In this document: positions 53,792-63,491 of the stretch, piece after piece
Layout: the number at the start of each line of letters is the position of its first letter
Numbering within the stretch: position 1 is the stretch's first letter
From: Aureimonas pseudogalii
GTDB taxonomy: Bacteria > Pseudomonadota > Alphaproteobacteria > Rhizobiales > Rhizobiaceae
DNA: 64,000 nucleotides
Direction: 5' to 3'
Assembly (NCBI RefSeq): GCF_014196835.1
Contig: NZ_JACIEK010000012.1
Span: 1 to 64,000 of the forward strand
Translations under genes and position numbers: made by a program
Notes under the pieces: model-generated
Databases searched by the model: none
Told to the model about the DNA's origin: nothing
What the model saw: only the letters and a program-made list of their open reading frames with translations

Positions 53792-56125
53792 ATGGATCGC
53801 AGCGAGCTTCAGTCCAAACCCCGCGTCGAACCCTACGAGCACCCGACGGGCGGCTGGGGCTCGGTGAAGTCGCTGGCGACGAAGAGCATCGCGGAAGGGC
53901 TGGCGGTCTCGACGATCTGGAACACTTTGTTCAAGCAGAACAAGGCCGACGGCTTCATGTGCGTCTCCTGTTCGTGGGCCAAGCCCGCCGACAGCCACGC
54001 CTTCGAGTTCTGCGAGAACGGCGCCAAGGCGACGATCTGGGAGCAGACCAAGAAACGCACCGACAAGGACTTCTTCGCCCGCCACCGCGTCAGCGAACTC
54101 CTGAGCTGGACCGACTACGAGCTGGAGAAGAACGGGCGCCTCACCTCGCCGCTGCGCTACGACGCCTCGCTCGACCAGTACGTTCCCGTGACTTGGGAGA
54201 GCGCCTTCGCCGAGATCGGGCGCGAGCTGCAGGCGCTCGATCCCAAATCCACCATCTTCTACGCCTCGGGCCGCGCCTCGCTCGAGACCACCTTCATGTA
54301 CCAGCTGCTGGCGCGCATCTACGGCCACGCCAACCTGCCGGATTCCTCCAACATGTGCCACGAGTCGACATCGGTCGGCCTGCCGCTGTCGATCGGCTCG
54401 CCGGTCGGCACGATCCAGCACGAGGATTTCGAGCAGTCGGACATGATGCTCTTCTTCGGGCACAACACCGGCACCAACGCGCCGCGCCTGCTGCACCCGT
54501 TGCAGGAGGCGAGGAAGCGCGGCGTTCCCGTCTACACGTTCAACCCGATCGAGGAACGCGGGCTGATGCGGTTCAAGAACCCGCAGGCGCCCACCGAGAT
54601 GCTCTCCCCCGACGAGGGGACGAAGATGTCGACGGACTATTTCCAGGTGCGCTGCGGCGGCGACATCGCCGCGATCACCGGCATCGCCAAGGCGGTGTTC
54701 GCGCTCGACGACGCGGCGCGCGAGGCGGGCCGCGAGCGGGTGCTCGACACCGCCTTCATCAAGGAGCACTGCCACGGGTTCGAGGCGTTCGAGCGTTTCG
54801 TGCGGGCCGCCGAGTGGGATGAGATCACCCGCGTCGCGGGCCTCCCGCAGGGCGATCTCGAAGAGGTCGGTCGCGTCTACGCCCGTTCCAAGGCCGTCAT
54901 GGCGCATTACGGCATGGGCCTCACTCAGCACCGGCACGGCGTGGAGAACGTGCAGATGCTGGTGAACCTCCTCCTCATGCGCGGCAATATCGGCAAGCCC
55001 GGCGCCGGCATCTCGCCGATCCGCGGGCATTCCAACGTTCAAGGACAGCGCACGGTCGGGATGACCGAGAAGCCCGAGCTCGCGCCGCTCGACAAGTTCG
55101 CCGAGTTCTACGGCTTCGAGCCGCCGCGCGAGAAGGGCATGGCGACGGTGGAAGCCTGCGAGGGCATCATCGACGGCTCGGTGAAGGCCTTCATCGGCCT
55201 TGGCGGCAATTTCTCGCGGGCGGTCCCCGAGACCGCCAAGATCGAGGAGGCGTGGCGCCGGCTGCGGCTGCACGTGCAGATCTCCACCAAGCTCAACCGC
55301 AACCACCTGCTGCCGGGCGAGGTCACCTACATCCTGCCCTGCCTCGGCCGCATCGAGCGCGACACGCAGGCGACCGGCGACCAGACGGTGTCGATCGAGG
55401 ACTCCACCGCCTGCATCCATGGCTCCAAGGGCTGGCGCCCGCCGGCCTCGCCCGAACTCCTGTCGGAGACGAAGATCGTCGCAGAGCTCGCCAAGGCGAC
55501 AGTGGCGGGCAAGAGCACCATTCCCTGGGACGACTGGGTGGCCGACTATTCGCGCGTTCGCGACGAGATCGAGCGCTGCTATCCCCAGTATTTCAAGGAT
55601 TTCAACGCGCGCTTCCTGCAGCCCGGCGGCTTCCACCGCGACCTGCCGGCCTGCCGGCGCGATTGGAAGACCGAGAGCGGCAAGGCCAACTTCCTGCTGC
55701 CCGAGGACGGGTTCGACGTCGATCCCGACATCAGCGTCGAGGGCCACGACGTCTTCAAGCTGATGACGCTGCGCTCCAACGACCAGTTCAACACCACGGT
55801 CTACGGCTACGACGACCGGCTGCGGGGCATCTCGGGCTCGCGCGAGATCCTGCTGATGAACAAGGACGACATGGAGCGCATGGGCCTGCGCGATCAGGAC
55901 TTCGTCGACGTCGAGACCCATGCCGACGACGGCGTGGAGCGACGCGTCGAAGGGCTTCGGGTCCACTCCTACAAGCTGCCGAAGGGCAATGTCGGCGGCT
56001 ACTATCCCGAGCTCAACAAGCTCATCCCGCTCTGGCACCACGAGAAGCAGGCGCATGTGCCGGCTGCGAAATCCGTGCCGATCCGCGTCGTGCGTGCCAT
56101 CCCGCAGGCGGTGGCGGCGGAGTAG
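53792..56125 (+). CDS. FdhF/YdeP-family molybdopterin oxidoreductase
   Basis: A 777-residue protein of the formate dehydrogenase alpha-like family, YdeP branch. The N-terminal Cys motif FMCVSCSWAKPADSHAFEFCENG could bind an Fe-S cluster. Pterin-binding segments follow (SNMCHESTSVGLPLSIG, LFFGHNTGTNAPRLLHPLQEARK, MRGNIGKPGAGISPIRGHSNVQGQRT) and a C-terminal beta-barrel. The selenocysteine/cysteine of true formate dehydrogenases is not at the expected site. In E. coli YdeP is linked to acid resistance; the reaction is unknown. It is an orphan, without beta/gamma subunits or FdhD nearby. The start could also be 53786. Confidence 0.88.
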   Translation: MDRSELQSKPRVEPYEHPTGGWGSVKSLATKSIAEGLAVSTIWNTLFKQNKADGFMCVSCSWAKPADSHAFEFCENGAKATIWEQTKKRTDKDFFARHRVSELLSWTDYELEKNGRLTSPLRYDASLDQYVPVTWESAFAEIGRELQALDPKSTIFYASGRASLETTFMYQLLARIYGHANLPDSSNMCHESTSVGLPLSIGSPVGTIQHEDFEQSDMMLFFGHNTGTNAPRLLHPLQEARKRGVPVYTFNPIEERGLMRFKNPQAPTEMLSPDEGTKMSTDYFQVRCGGDIAAITGIAKAVFALDDAAREAGRERVLDTAFIKEHCHGFEAFERFVRAAEWDEITRVAGLPQGDLEEVGRVYARSKAVMAHYGMGLTQHRHGVENVQMLVNLLLMRGNIGKPGAGISPIRGHSNVQGQRTVGMTEKPELAPLDKFAEFYGFEPPREKGMATVEACEGIIDGSVKAFIGLGGNFSRAVPETAKIEEAWRRLRLHVQISTKLNRNHLLPGEVTYILPCLGRIERDTQATGDQTVSIEDSTACIHGSKGWRPPASPELLSETKIVAELAKATVAGKSTIPWDDWVADYSRVRDEIERCYPQYFKDFNARFLQPGGFHRDLPACRRDWKTESGKANFLLPEDGFDVDPDISVEGHDVFKLMTLRSNDQFNTTVYGYDDRLRGISGSREILLMNKDDMERMGLRDQDFVDVETHADDGVERRVEGLRVHSYKLPKGNVGGYYPELNKLIPLWHHEKQAHVPAAKSVPIRVVRAIPQAVAAE

Positions 56126-56281
56126 CGGGGAGAGCAATCGAGCAATCGAGCGAGCGACGGGCGGGCTTTCCCGCACCGTTCGTTCGGTGCACCGAGAGGC
56201 AAGTCCGCTTGAGGCTTGCCTCCCGGTGCGGGGTCGGTCGATGCGGCTAAACTTGCCGATGCATCGTCCGGTGTCGCCGCG

Positions 56282-56914
56282 TCAGGCCGTCCGGCGCCAG
56301 CCGAGAGCGAGGAGCCCGGCGGCGATCATCAGCGTGCCGCCGGTGCGGTTCACCGCGCGGCGGACACGGGGCTGGCGAATGCGCTGGCGCGCGGCGAAGG
56401 CGAGGCCCGCATAGAGGCTGGCATTGATCGTCGCGAGCACGAGGAACGTCGCCTCGAAGACGATCATCTGCGGCGCGAGCGGTGCGGAGGCGTCGAGGAA
56501 CTGCGGCAGGAAGGCGACGAAGAAGACGAGGCTCTTGGGGTTCAGCGCCGTCACCGCATAGGTGTGGAGGAAGATCCGTAGCGCGCTGGTCTCCTCGCGG
56601 GGATCCTCTTCCGGCCGTGCATCCTCCGCCACGGGAGCGCGCCAGAGCTTGAGGCCGAGATAGACGAGATAGGCCGCGCCGAGCCATTTCAGCGTGGTGA
56701 AGAGGACCGCCGAGGTCGCGAGCAGGGCGCCGAGCCCGAGCATCGAGGCGGTCATGGCCGTGAAGTCGCCGAGCGCGACGCCGGCCACCGAAGCGCGCGC
56801 GACCCGGCGCCCGTGGGTCAGCGCATGGGAGACGACGAGGAGGATCGTCGGGCCGGGAATGGCGAGAAGCACCGCCGAGGCGGCGGTGAAGGCGAGCCAA
56901 TGTTCGATCGTCAT
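56282..56914 (-). CDS. LysE-family translocator
   Basis: A 210-residue membrane protein with about six helices and the LysE/RhtB signature IPGPTILLVVSHALTHGRRVARASVAGVALGDFTAM, plus ALNPKSLVFFVAFLPQFLD. These proteins export amino acids or related metabolites. The substrate cannot be set from sequence. The ATG at 56914 gives the standard N-terminus. Confidence 0.9.
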   Translation of the reverse strand: MTIEHWLAFTAASAVLLAIPGPTILLVVSHALTHGRRVARASVAGVALGDFTAMTASMLGLGALLATSAVLFTTLKWLGAAYLVYLGLKLWRAPVAEDARPEEDPREETSALRIFLHTYAVTALNPKSLVFFVAFLPQFLDASAPLAPQMIVFEATFLVLATINASLYAGLAFAARQRIRQPRVRRAVNRTGGTLMIAAGLLALGWRRTA

Positions 56915-57063
56915 GGAATGTCTCCGCTTCGGGAGGCCGAGCGATCCACAGGGCGCCGCGCGCCGCAAGAGAGAAAATGACCGTGCGGGCCGGCCGCGCG
57001 AAGGCGGAGCAAGCGCGACAAGTGGCCGTGCCGATCGCGTCCGGTCAGGCTTGCGCCTTCGCG

Positions 57064-57816
57064 TCAGCGCGGCGGCACCCCGCGCCAGCGCCAGACGGTG
57101 GTGCGCTTGATCTCTGCATCCTCCAGGGCCCGCGTCACCGGCACCTCGTAGACGGCGAGGGCCTCGACATGGCCGCGCGGCAGGTAGGCCCGGCCGGGAT
57201 CGCCGACGAGGATCGTGGTTCCCGCCGCGGTCAGCGCATCGAACCAGGGTGTCAGGCGCTCCGCGAAGGCCCGGTCGTAGAACACGTCGCCGGCCAGAAG
57301 CACGTCCGCCGCGACCGGCTCGCCGACGAGGTCGGCGGAGCCGACGTCGAGCGAGACGCCGTTGGCGGCGGCGTTGAGGCGGGCGGCCGCCAGCGCGAAG
57401 GGATCAACGTCCACGGCCCGAACCTCGGCGGCGCCCACGAACACGGCCGCGATGGCGACGAGACCGGACCCGGAGGCGAAGTCGAGGACGCGCCGCCCGC
57501 GCACCTCGCCGGGATGGTCGAGCACGTAGCGCGCGAGCCCCTGGCCGCCGGCCCAGGCGAAGGCCCAGAAGGGCGGCGGCAGGCCGATCTCGGCGAGCTC
57601 CTCTTCCGTGCGGAGCCAGAGGTCGTGCGCCTCGTCGGCGAGATGGAGCGCGATCTCGGGCACGTGCGGCGGCTTTCCCAGCGCCGTGTTGGCGCGCACG
57701 AAGGCGGTTCGCCGGGCAAGCTCCACCTGTCGATCGCCCAGTCCGGCCGTGTCGTCGGAAGAGCGAAATGCTTCCGCCGGCGGGGCGACATGACCGAAGG
57801 GTAAGGCGTCGCTCAT
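57064..57816 (-). CDS. Class I SAM-dependent protein methyltransferase-like
   Basis: A 250-residue methyltransferase with motif I VLDFASGSGLVAIAAVFVGA, AVDVDPFALAAARLN and post-I DVLLAGDVFYDRAFAERL. It resembles the ETFB-lysine / ribosomal protein L11 type methyltransferases (PPFWAFAWAGGQGLARYVLDHP). The target protein is unknown. The ATG at 57816 is preferred over a TTG 13 codons upstream. Confidence 0.85.
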   Translation of the reverse strand: MSDALPFGHVAPPAEAFRSSDDTAGLGDRQVELARRTAFVRANTALGKPPHVPEIALHLADEAHDLWLRTEEELAEIGLPPPFWAFAWAGGQGLARYVLDHPGEVRGRRVLDFASGSGLVAIAAVFVGAAEVRAVDVDPFALAAARLNAAANGVSLDVGSADLVGEPVAADVLLAGDVFYDRAFAERLTPWFDALTAAGTTILVGDPGRAYLPRGHVEALAVYEVPVTRALEDAEIKRTTVWRWRGVPPR

Positions 57817-57897
57817 CTGCGGTTCAGCTTCGAGATCATAGGGTGACCTTATCAAAGGCCGTGCAGGGCATGGCCGACGTGCAAGAGGATCATCTCC

Positions 57898-58296
57898 ATG
57901 AAGAAGTCCATCCTGACGGCGCTCGCCTTCACCCTCCTCGTCTCGCCCTTCGCGGGGATCACCGAGGCCTCGGCACAGAGCCGCCCCGAAATCCGCCGCG
58001 AGCTGCGCGAGGATCGTCGCGAGGTCCGAGAGGGACGCCGCGAGGTTCGGCGCGACCGTCGCGAGCTGCAGCGGGACCGGCGTGAGCTACGCCGCGACCG
58101 ACGCGACGCCCGCCGCCCGGCCTGGCTGCGCAACGGCGGACGCTACGAGCGCGGCGGCGCGTATGTGTCGAATTACCGGCGCTATGGCCTGCGCGCGCCC
58201 GGCCGCGGGCAGCGCTGGGTGCGCTACGGCAACGACTACATCCTCATCACCGCGGCGACGGGACTGATCGGGGCGATCATCGCCGGGAGCCGCTGA
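57898..58296 (+). CDS. RcnB-family periplasmic protein
   Basis: This 132-residue protein has a signal peptide (residues 1-27), a highly basic Arg/Glu-rich repeat region (REDRREVREGRREVRRDRREL) and the RcnB C-terminal motif GQRWVRYGNDYILI ending in a hydrophobic segment. RcnB of E. coli tunes nickel and cobalt efflux; this branch in Hyphomicrobiales has no tested role. Confidence 0.85.
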   Translation: MKKSILTALAFTLLVSPFAGITEASAQSRPEIRRELREDRREVREGRREVRRDRRELQRDRRELRRDRRDARRPAWLRNGGRYERGGAYVSNYRRYGLRAPGRGQRWVRYGNDYILITAATGLIGAIIAGSR

Positions 58297-58330
58297 GCGC
58301 CTGCCGCCCAGGTCTGCTTTCGCGACATGC

Positions 58331-58358
58331 AAGAAAGGCGGCGCCCCGCGGCGCCGCC
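58331..58358 (-). terminator. Terminator after the DUF3072 gene
   Basis: GGCGGCGCC and GGCGCCGCC form a 9-bp stem. On the minus strand it is followed by TTTCTT, 38 bases past the DUF3072 stop. It may also act for the convergent RcnB gene. Confidence 0.65.
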
Positions 58359-58395
58359 CTCGATCGTTCCTGTCCTCGCATCAAGCTTCTAAGCC

Positions 58396-58620
58396 TCAGG
58401 AGGCGTCCTTCAACCGCTTGCTCTTGCCCTGCAGCTCGTCGATCAGCTTGGAGGCGTCGGCCTTGTTGAGCTCGGGGTCGAACGGATGGTCGGTCTCCTC
58501 GCAGAGCGTCTGGAGATAGGAGGCCTGCGCGCCCGTCATCGGCTCGCCGCCGGTGGTCCAGGTGTCCGGGTCCTTCTCGGCATTGGAGGGGGCCTCGACC
58601 TTGGGGTTCTCGCTCATCAT
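58396..58620 (-). CDS. DUF3072 protein
   Basis: This 74-residue protein carries the DUF3072 pattern: DPDTWTTGGEPMTGAQASYLQTLCEETDHPFDPELNKADASKLIDELQ. Function unknown. The two ATG codons at 58620 and 58617 are adjacent; either could serve. Confidence 0.85.
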   Translation of the reverse strand: MMSENPKVEAPSNAEKDPDTWTTGGEPMTGAQASYLQTLCEETDHPFDPELNKADASKLIDELQGKSKRLKDAS

Positions 58621-58660
58621 TTCGTCCACTCCGCAAACCAACTTCGTTTCTGGAATGTTC

Positions 58661-59107
<447 letters not shown>

Positions 59108-59122
59108 CGGGCGCCGCCCTCC

Positions 59123-59413
59123 TCAGGCGTTGGCGGGGTTGTTGACCGTCCAGTTCCAACGCCGCACGGTGACGCTGCCGAAGAGGCCGGCCTTCGCATA
59201 GGGGTCGGCATCGGCAATGGCGCGCGCGGCCTCCGGGCTCTCGGCCTCGACCACGAGAAGGCTGCCCGTGGGCTTGCCCTCGTCGTCGAGAAAGGGGCCG
59301 GCGAAGCGCAGCGTCGGGCCCAGCGCCTTCAGATGCTCCAGATGCACGGCGCGTGTGTCGGCGCGCAGGGGGCCGGCGTCGGGGCGGTCTTCGCAGAGGA
59401 GGGCGTAGAGCAT
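59123..59413 (-). CDS. YciI-like protein
   Basis: A 96-residue YCII-domain protein: LYALLCEDRPDAGPLRADTRAVHLEHLKAL, AGPFLDDEGKPTGSLLVVEAES, IADADPYAKAGLFGSVTVRRW. The Asp-His pair in the DPYAKAGLF and HLEHL segments marks the fold. It usually accompanies gpsA-tsaD in alphaproteobacteria, as here. Function unknown. Confidence 0.92.
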   Translation of the reverse strand: MLYALLCEDRPDAGPLRADTRAVHLEHLKALGPTLRFAGPFLDDEGKPTGSLLVVEAESPEAARAIADADPYAKAGLFGSVTVRRWNWTVNNPANA

Positions 59414-59471
59414 GGGGTCGATCCTTCGTCTTCGGTTGGATGGTGCGGCGCCTATGCAGCGGCGCGGGGGA

Positions 59472-60449
59472 TCAGTCGAACTCGCGCCTGAGCGGACGCG
59501 CCAGAAGCGCCTCCACCACCTCGCGCGGGGCCTGACGGCCCGCCAGCAGCGCCGCGACGCTCTCGATGATCGGCGCCTCGATGCCGCGCTCGCCGGCGAG
59601 GCGCGCGGCGACGGCGGCGGAGGGAACGCCCTCGGCGAGCTTGAGGCCGGAGAGATCGTCGCCCCGGCCGAGCGCCGCGCCATAGGCGAAGTTGCGCGAC
59701 TGCGTGCCCGAGCAGGTGAGCACGAGATCGCCGAGCCCGGAGAGGCCCATCAGCGTCTCCGGCCGGGCGCCGAGCGCCTCGCCGAGCCGGCGCAGCTCCA
59801 CGAAGCCGCGGGTGACGAGCGCCGCGCCGGCGGAGGCGCCGAGGCCGAGGCCGGCGGCCGCGCCGGAGGCGATGGCGAGGACGTTCTTCAGCGCGCCGCC
59901 GGCCTCGACGCCGAGAACGTCGGTGCCGGCATAGATGCGGAAGGCGGCGGCCGAGAGATCGCGGGCCAGCGCGTCGGCGAGGCTCGCGTCCGTGCTGGCG
60001 AGCGTCACGGCGGTCGGCAGGCCGCGCGCGACGTCGGCGGCGAAGCTCGGGCCGGAGAGCACGGCGACGGGATGGCCCGGCAGTTCGGCCGATGCCACGT
60101 CGGAGGCGAAGAGCCCGCTCGCCTGCTCGATGCCCTTGGCGCAGAGCACGAGCGGCACGCCGGCGGGCAGCACGCCGCGCAGCGCGACGCAGATCGCGCG
60201 CAGCGTCTGCGCGGGCACCACGAGGAGCACGAGGCGGGCGTCGGCGACGGCGTGCCGAAGATCCGCCGTCGCTTCGAGCGTCGCGGGCAGCGCGATGCCC
60301 GGCAGATAGCGCGGATTCTCATGGCCTCGGTTGATCGCCTCCACCGTCGCGGTGTCGCGGGCGTAGAGGCGCACGGTCTCGCCGTCGCGGCTCTTCAAGG
60401 TGGCGAGCGCGGTGCCCCAGGCGCCGCCGCCGATCACGGCGATCGTCAT
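59472..60449 (-). CDS. gpsA: Glycerol-3-phosphate dehydrogenase [NAD(P)+]
   Basis: A 325-residue dehydrogenase: MTIAVIGGGAWGTALA (nucleotide loop), LPGHPVAVLSGPSFAADVARGLPTA, EAGGALKNVLAIASG with the catalytic Lys, and LMGLSGLGDLVLTCSGTQSRN. It makes sn-glycerol 3-phosphate for phospholipids. It follows tsaD by 13 bases. Confidence 0.95.
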   Translation of the reverse strand: MTIAVIGGGAWGTALATLKSRDGETVRLYARDTATVEAINRGHENPRYLPGIALPATLEATADLRHAVADARLVLLVVPAQTLRAICVALRGVLPAGVPLVLCAKGIEQASGLFASDVASAELPGHPVAVLSGPSFAADVARGLPTAVTLASTDASLADALARDLSAAAFRIYAGTDVLGVEAGGALKNVLAIASGAAAGLGLGASAGAALVTRGFVELRRLGEALGARPETLMGLSGLGDLVLTCSGTQSRNFAYGAALGRGDDLSGLKLAEGVPSAAVAARLAGERGIEAPIIESVAALLAGRQAPREVVEALLARPLRREFD

Positions 60450-60462
60450 GGCCGGTTGTCCC

Positions 60463-61572
60463 TCATGCCTTCGCACCGCGCTTGCCGAAGCCGACGAGCG
60501 GCGCGGCGCCGCCGTCGAGTGGCCAGCGCGGGCGCACCGGCACGGTGAGAGGATCGACGAGCCCGGCCTCCAGGCGCTCGAGGCCGGCATAGGCGATCAT
60601 CGCGGCGTTGTCGGTGCAGAGCGCGGTCGGCGGCGAGACGAGGCGCACGCCGTGGCGGGCGGCGAGTTCCGCCAGCGCGGCGCGAATGGCGCCATTCGCC
60701 GCGACGCCGCCGGCCACCGCCAGCACGGGGTCTGCGAGGTCGGGGAGCTCGCGCCGGAAGCGCGACAGCGCCAGGTCGACGCGGTCGCGCACCGCCTCGG
60801 CCGCGGCGGCCTGGAAGCCGGCGCAGAGATCGGCGACGTCCGCCTCACGCAGCGGGGCGTTGGCCTGCGCGGCCTGCCGCACGGCGGTCTTGAGGCCGGA
60901 AAAGGAGAAGTCGAGGCGCTTCTCGCCGCGAAGCGGGCGCGGCAGCGCAAAGCGGCGGGGATCGCCGCGCGCCGCCATCCGCTCCACCGCGGGGCCGCCG
61001 GGATGGGGCAGTTCGAGGAGCTTGGCGGTCTTGTCGAAGGCCTCGCCGAGCGCGTCGTCGATCGTCGTGCCCCAGCGCTCGTAGCGCCCGAGGCCGGAGA
61101 CGAGGAGGATCTGCGTGTGGCCGCCGGAGACGAGGAGGAGGAGATAGGGGTAGGCGAGCGCGTCGGTGAGGCGCGGCGTCAGCGCGTGACCTTCGAGATG
61201 GTTGACCCCGACGAAGGGCAGGCCGCGCGCCGCGGCGATCGCCTTGCTCGTCATCGCGCCGACGATGAGCCCGCCGACGAGGCCGGGACCGACCGTCGCG
61301 GCCACCGCCGAAATGCCGGAGAGATCGACGCCGGCCTCATGAAGCGCGGCCCGCACGATGCCGCCGATCGCCTCGGCATGGGCCCGGGCCGCGATCTCCG
61401 GCACGACACCGCCGAAGGCCGCGTGCTCCTCGATCTGGCTGAGGATCACGTTGGAAAGAATGAGCGGGCGCCCGTCGGCGTCCCGCCCGACGACGCTCGC
61501 CGCCGTCTCGTCGCAGCTCGTCTCGATGCCGAGAACGAGCGGGGTGTCGCGGGAGGGGGGGGCTGGGGACAA
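60463..61572 (-). CDS. tsaD: tRNA threonylcarbamoyladenosine synthase subunit
   Basis: A 369-residue TsaD/Kae1/Qri7 ATPase: [17 protein letters not shown], the metal-binding [38 protein letters not shown] and [16 protein letters not shown]. It transfers threonylcarbamoyl to A37 of ANN-decoding tRNAs. No ATG or GTG begins the frame; the TTG at 61570-61572 (TTG TCC CCA GCC) is the only reasonable start, followed by a run of eight C on the coding strand. Confidence 0.93.
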   Translation of the reverse strand: MSPAPPSRDTPLVLGIETSCDETAASVVGRDADGRPLILSNVILSQIEEHAAFGGVVPEIAARAHAEAIGGIVRAALHEAGVDLSGISAVAATVGPGLVGGLIVGAMTSKAIAAARGLPFVGVNHLEGHALTPRLTDALAYPYLLLLVSGGHTQILLVSGLGRYERWGTTIDDALGEAFDKTAKLLELPHPGGPAVERMAARGDPRRFALPRPLRGEKRLDFSFSGLKTAVRQAAQANAPLREADVADLCAGFQAAAAEAVRDRVDLALSRFRRELPDLADPVLAVAGGVAANGAIRAALAELAARHGVRLVSPPTALCTDNAAMIAYAGLERLEAGLVDPLTVPVRPRWPLDGGAAPLVGFGKRGAKA

Positions 61573-61694
61573 GGGCGGATCGCTTCCGGGCCGGCGGGAG
61601 ATGTCCCGCCGACATAGAGCCTGCCGCGCCGCCGCGCCACTCCCCCACGCGTCCCGCGCCGATCCGGCGGCCGGCGCGGCGTGGGCGTCCCGCG

Positions 61695-62327
61695 TCACAT
61701 CGGCGGCACGACGCCCTGCGAACCGACCACGATGTTGCCGGTGCTCAAGCTTCCGTCCGCCGCCTTCTGCGCGGGCACGAACACGGGAACGCCGGCTTTC
61801 AGATCGGCTGCCGTCGCATCCGCGAAGGTCACCACGGGAATGTTCGGCGGCAGCGTCACCTGCTTGGAGCCGGTCGGGTAGGTCAATGTCAGCTCGCGCC
61901 CCGAGACGCTCTCCACCGCGTTGGAGACGGTGGCGTTGGTCATGGTCGAGTTCGGCTGGAGATCCCAGGGGTAGCTGCCCTCGCCCGCGCCCTTCATGGC
62001 GGCGGGGAAGATCAGCACTTCGAGCGCGCCGGCCTTGCCGCCCTCGCCGGGCAGCGAGGCGACGCCGACATAGTCGCCGGGCTTGATGTCGGCGGCCGCC
62101 GCCGCGCGCACGGCGCGCACGCCGACGTCGGGCTTCATCTGGATCGTCACGGCCGGGCCTTCGCGCGAGGTGACGGTGAGCGTGTCGCCGGCGACGGCGG
62201 CGATCGTGCCGCGCACGCGCACGGGCTGGGCGTCCTGCGCGAGGGCCGGCACGGCGGCGGCGAGCGCGAGCGCGCCGGCGAGGAGGGCGGGGGCGAGGAA
62301 GGATTGAGCGAGGAAGGGCTGGCGCAT
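61695..62327 (-). CDS. Periplasmic DUF5666-like protein
   Basis: A 210-residue protein with a signal peptide ([25 protein letters not shown]) and two beta-rich segments reminiscent of DUF5666 ([54 protein letters not shown]). Function unknown. The ATG at 62327 begins the signal peptide. Confidence 0.75.
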   Translation of the reverse strand: MRQPFLAQSFLAPALLAGALALAAAVPALAQDAQPVRVRGTIAAVAGDTLTVTSREGPAVTIQMKPDVGVRAVRAAAAADIKPGDYVGVASLPGEGGKAGALEVLIFPAAMKGAGEGSYPWDLQPNSTMTNATVSNAVESVSGRELTLTYPTGSKQVTLPPNIPVVTFADATAADLKAGVPVFVPAQKAADGSLSTGNIVVGSQGVVPPM

Positions 62328-62548
62328 GGGACGTCTCTGGTCGGGCGGCGCGGGGTCGCGCGAGGCCACTTGGATCGCGCGACAGGCAACTGCGATCACG
62401 TCGGTTTGATGGCCGCCGCGCCGTCTGGGCGCCATGGCACCGTGCGGCCCTTTCGCCGGCGGGCCGTGGCTTTGCCCAAATCGCCCGCATGGGTGTAGGA
62501 AGGCCGCGCCCGCCGCCCTCCCTTGCGGGCGCCCGACGAAAGGCCCCC

Positions 62549-63484
62549 ATGACGCGCTCCTCCCTCGTCCGCATCGGCACCCGCGGCAGCCGCCTGGCGC
62601 TCGCGCAGGCGGAGGAGGTCCGCGCCCGGCTGATGGCCGCGCTCGGCCTCGAGGAGGCGGCGTTCGAGATCGTGGTGCTCTCCACCGCCGGCGACCGGAT
62701 CCAGGACCGGGCGCTCGCCGAGGTCGGCGGCAAGGGCCTGTTCACGCAGGAGATCGAGGAGGCGCTGCTCGACGGGCGCATCGATCTCGCCGTGCATTCC
62801 TCCAAGGACATGGCGACGGCGGTGCCCGACGGACTGGCGCTCACCGCCTATCTGGAGCGCGAGGACGTGCGCGACGTCTTCATCGGGCGCCGGGTGCGCG
62901 CGATTGCCGACCTGCCGCAGGGGGCGCGCGTCGGCTCGGCCTCGCTGCGGCGCCAGGCGCTGTTGCGCCGCATGCGGCCCGATCTCGACCTCGCGATCTT
63001 CCGCGGCAACGTGCAGACCCGCCTCGCCAAGCTGGAGCGGGGCGAGGTCGAGGGCACGCTGCTGGCGCTGGCCGGGCTGAAGCGGCTCGGCATCCCGGAG
63101 GTCGCGACCGAGATCCTCGACATCGCGCGCTTTCCGCCGGCGCCGGGGCAGGGGGCGATCTGCGTGCAGTCGCGGCGCGGCGACGCCCGCACCGACGCGA
63201 TGGCCGCCGCGATCGACCACCGCGACACGCACGAGGTGCTCGTCGCCGAGCGCGCCTTCCTCGCCGTCCTCGACGGCTCCTGCCGCACTCCCATCGCCGC
63301 GCATGGCACGCTCACCGGCGACACGTTCTCCTTCCACGGCATGATCCTCTCGCCGGACGGGCGGCAGGTGCACGAGACGCGGGTGGCCGGCAGCCGGGCC
63401 GATGCGCGGCCGCTCGCCGAGGACGCCGCGACCCGCCTCGTGAGCGAGGCCGGTGCCGCCTTCTTCCGCGCCTGGGCGAAATAG
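62549..63484 (+). CDS. hemC: Hydroxymethylbilane synthase
   Basis: This is the 311-residue porphobilinogen deaminase: [72 protein letters not shown] and [13 protein letters not shown] with the Cys that carries the dipyrromethane cofactor. It polymerises four porphobilinogens in heme synthesis. It is divergent from tsaD, with hemD eight bases downstream. Confidence 0.96.
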   Translation: MTRSSLVRIGTRGSRLALAQAEEVRARLMAALGLEEAAFEIVVLSTAGDRIQDRALAEVGGKGLFTQEIEEALLDGRIDLAVHSSKDMATAVPDGLALTAYLEREDVRDVFIGRRVRAIADLPQGARVGSASLRRQALLRRMRPDLDLAIFRGNVQTRLAKLERGEVEGTLLALAGLKRLGIPEVATEILDIARFPPAPGQGAICVQSRRGDARTDAMAAAIDHRDTHEVLVAERAFLAVLDGSCRTPIAAHGTLTGDTFSFHGMILSPDGRQVHETRVAGSRADARPLAEDAATRLVSEAGAAFFRAWAK

Positions 63485-63491
63485 CCGGGCG

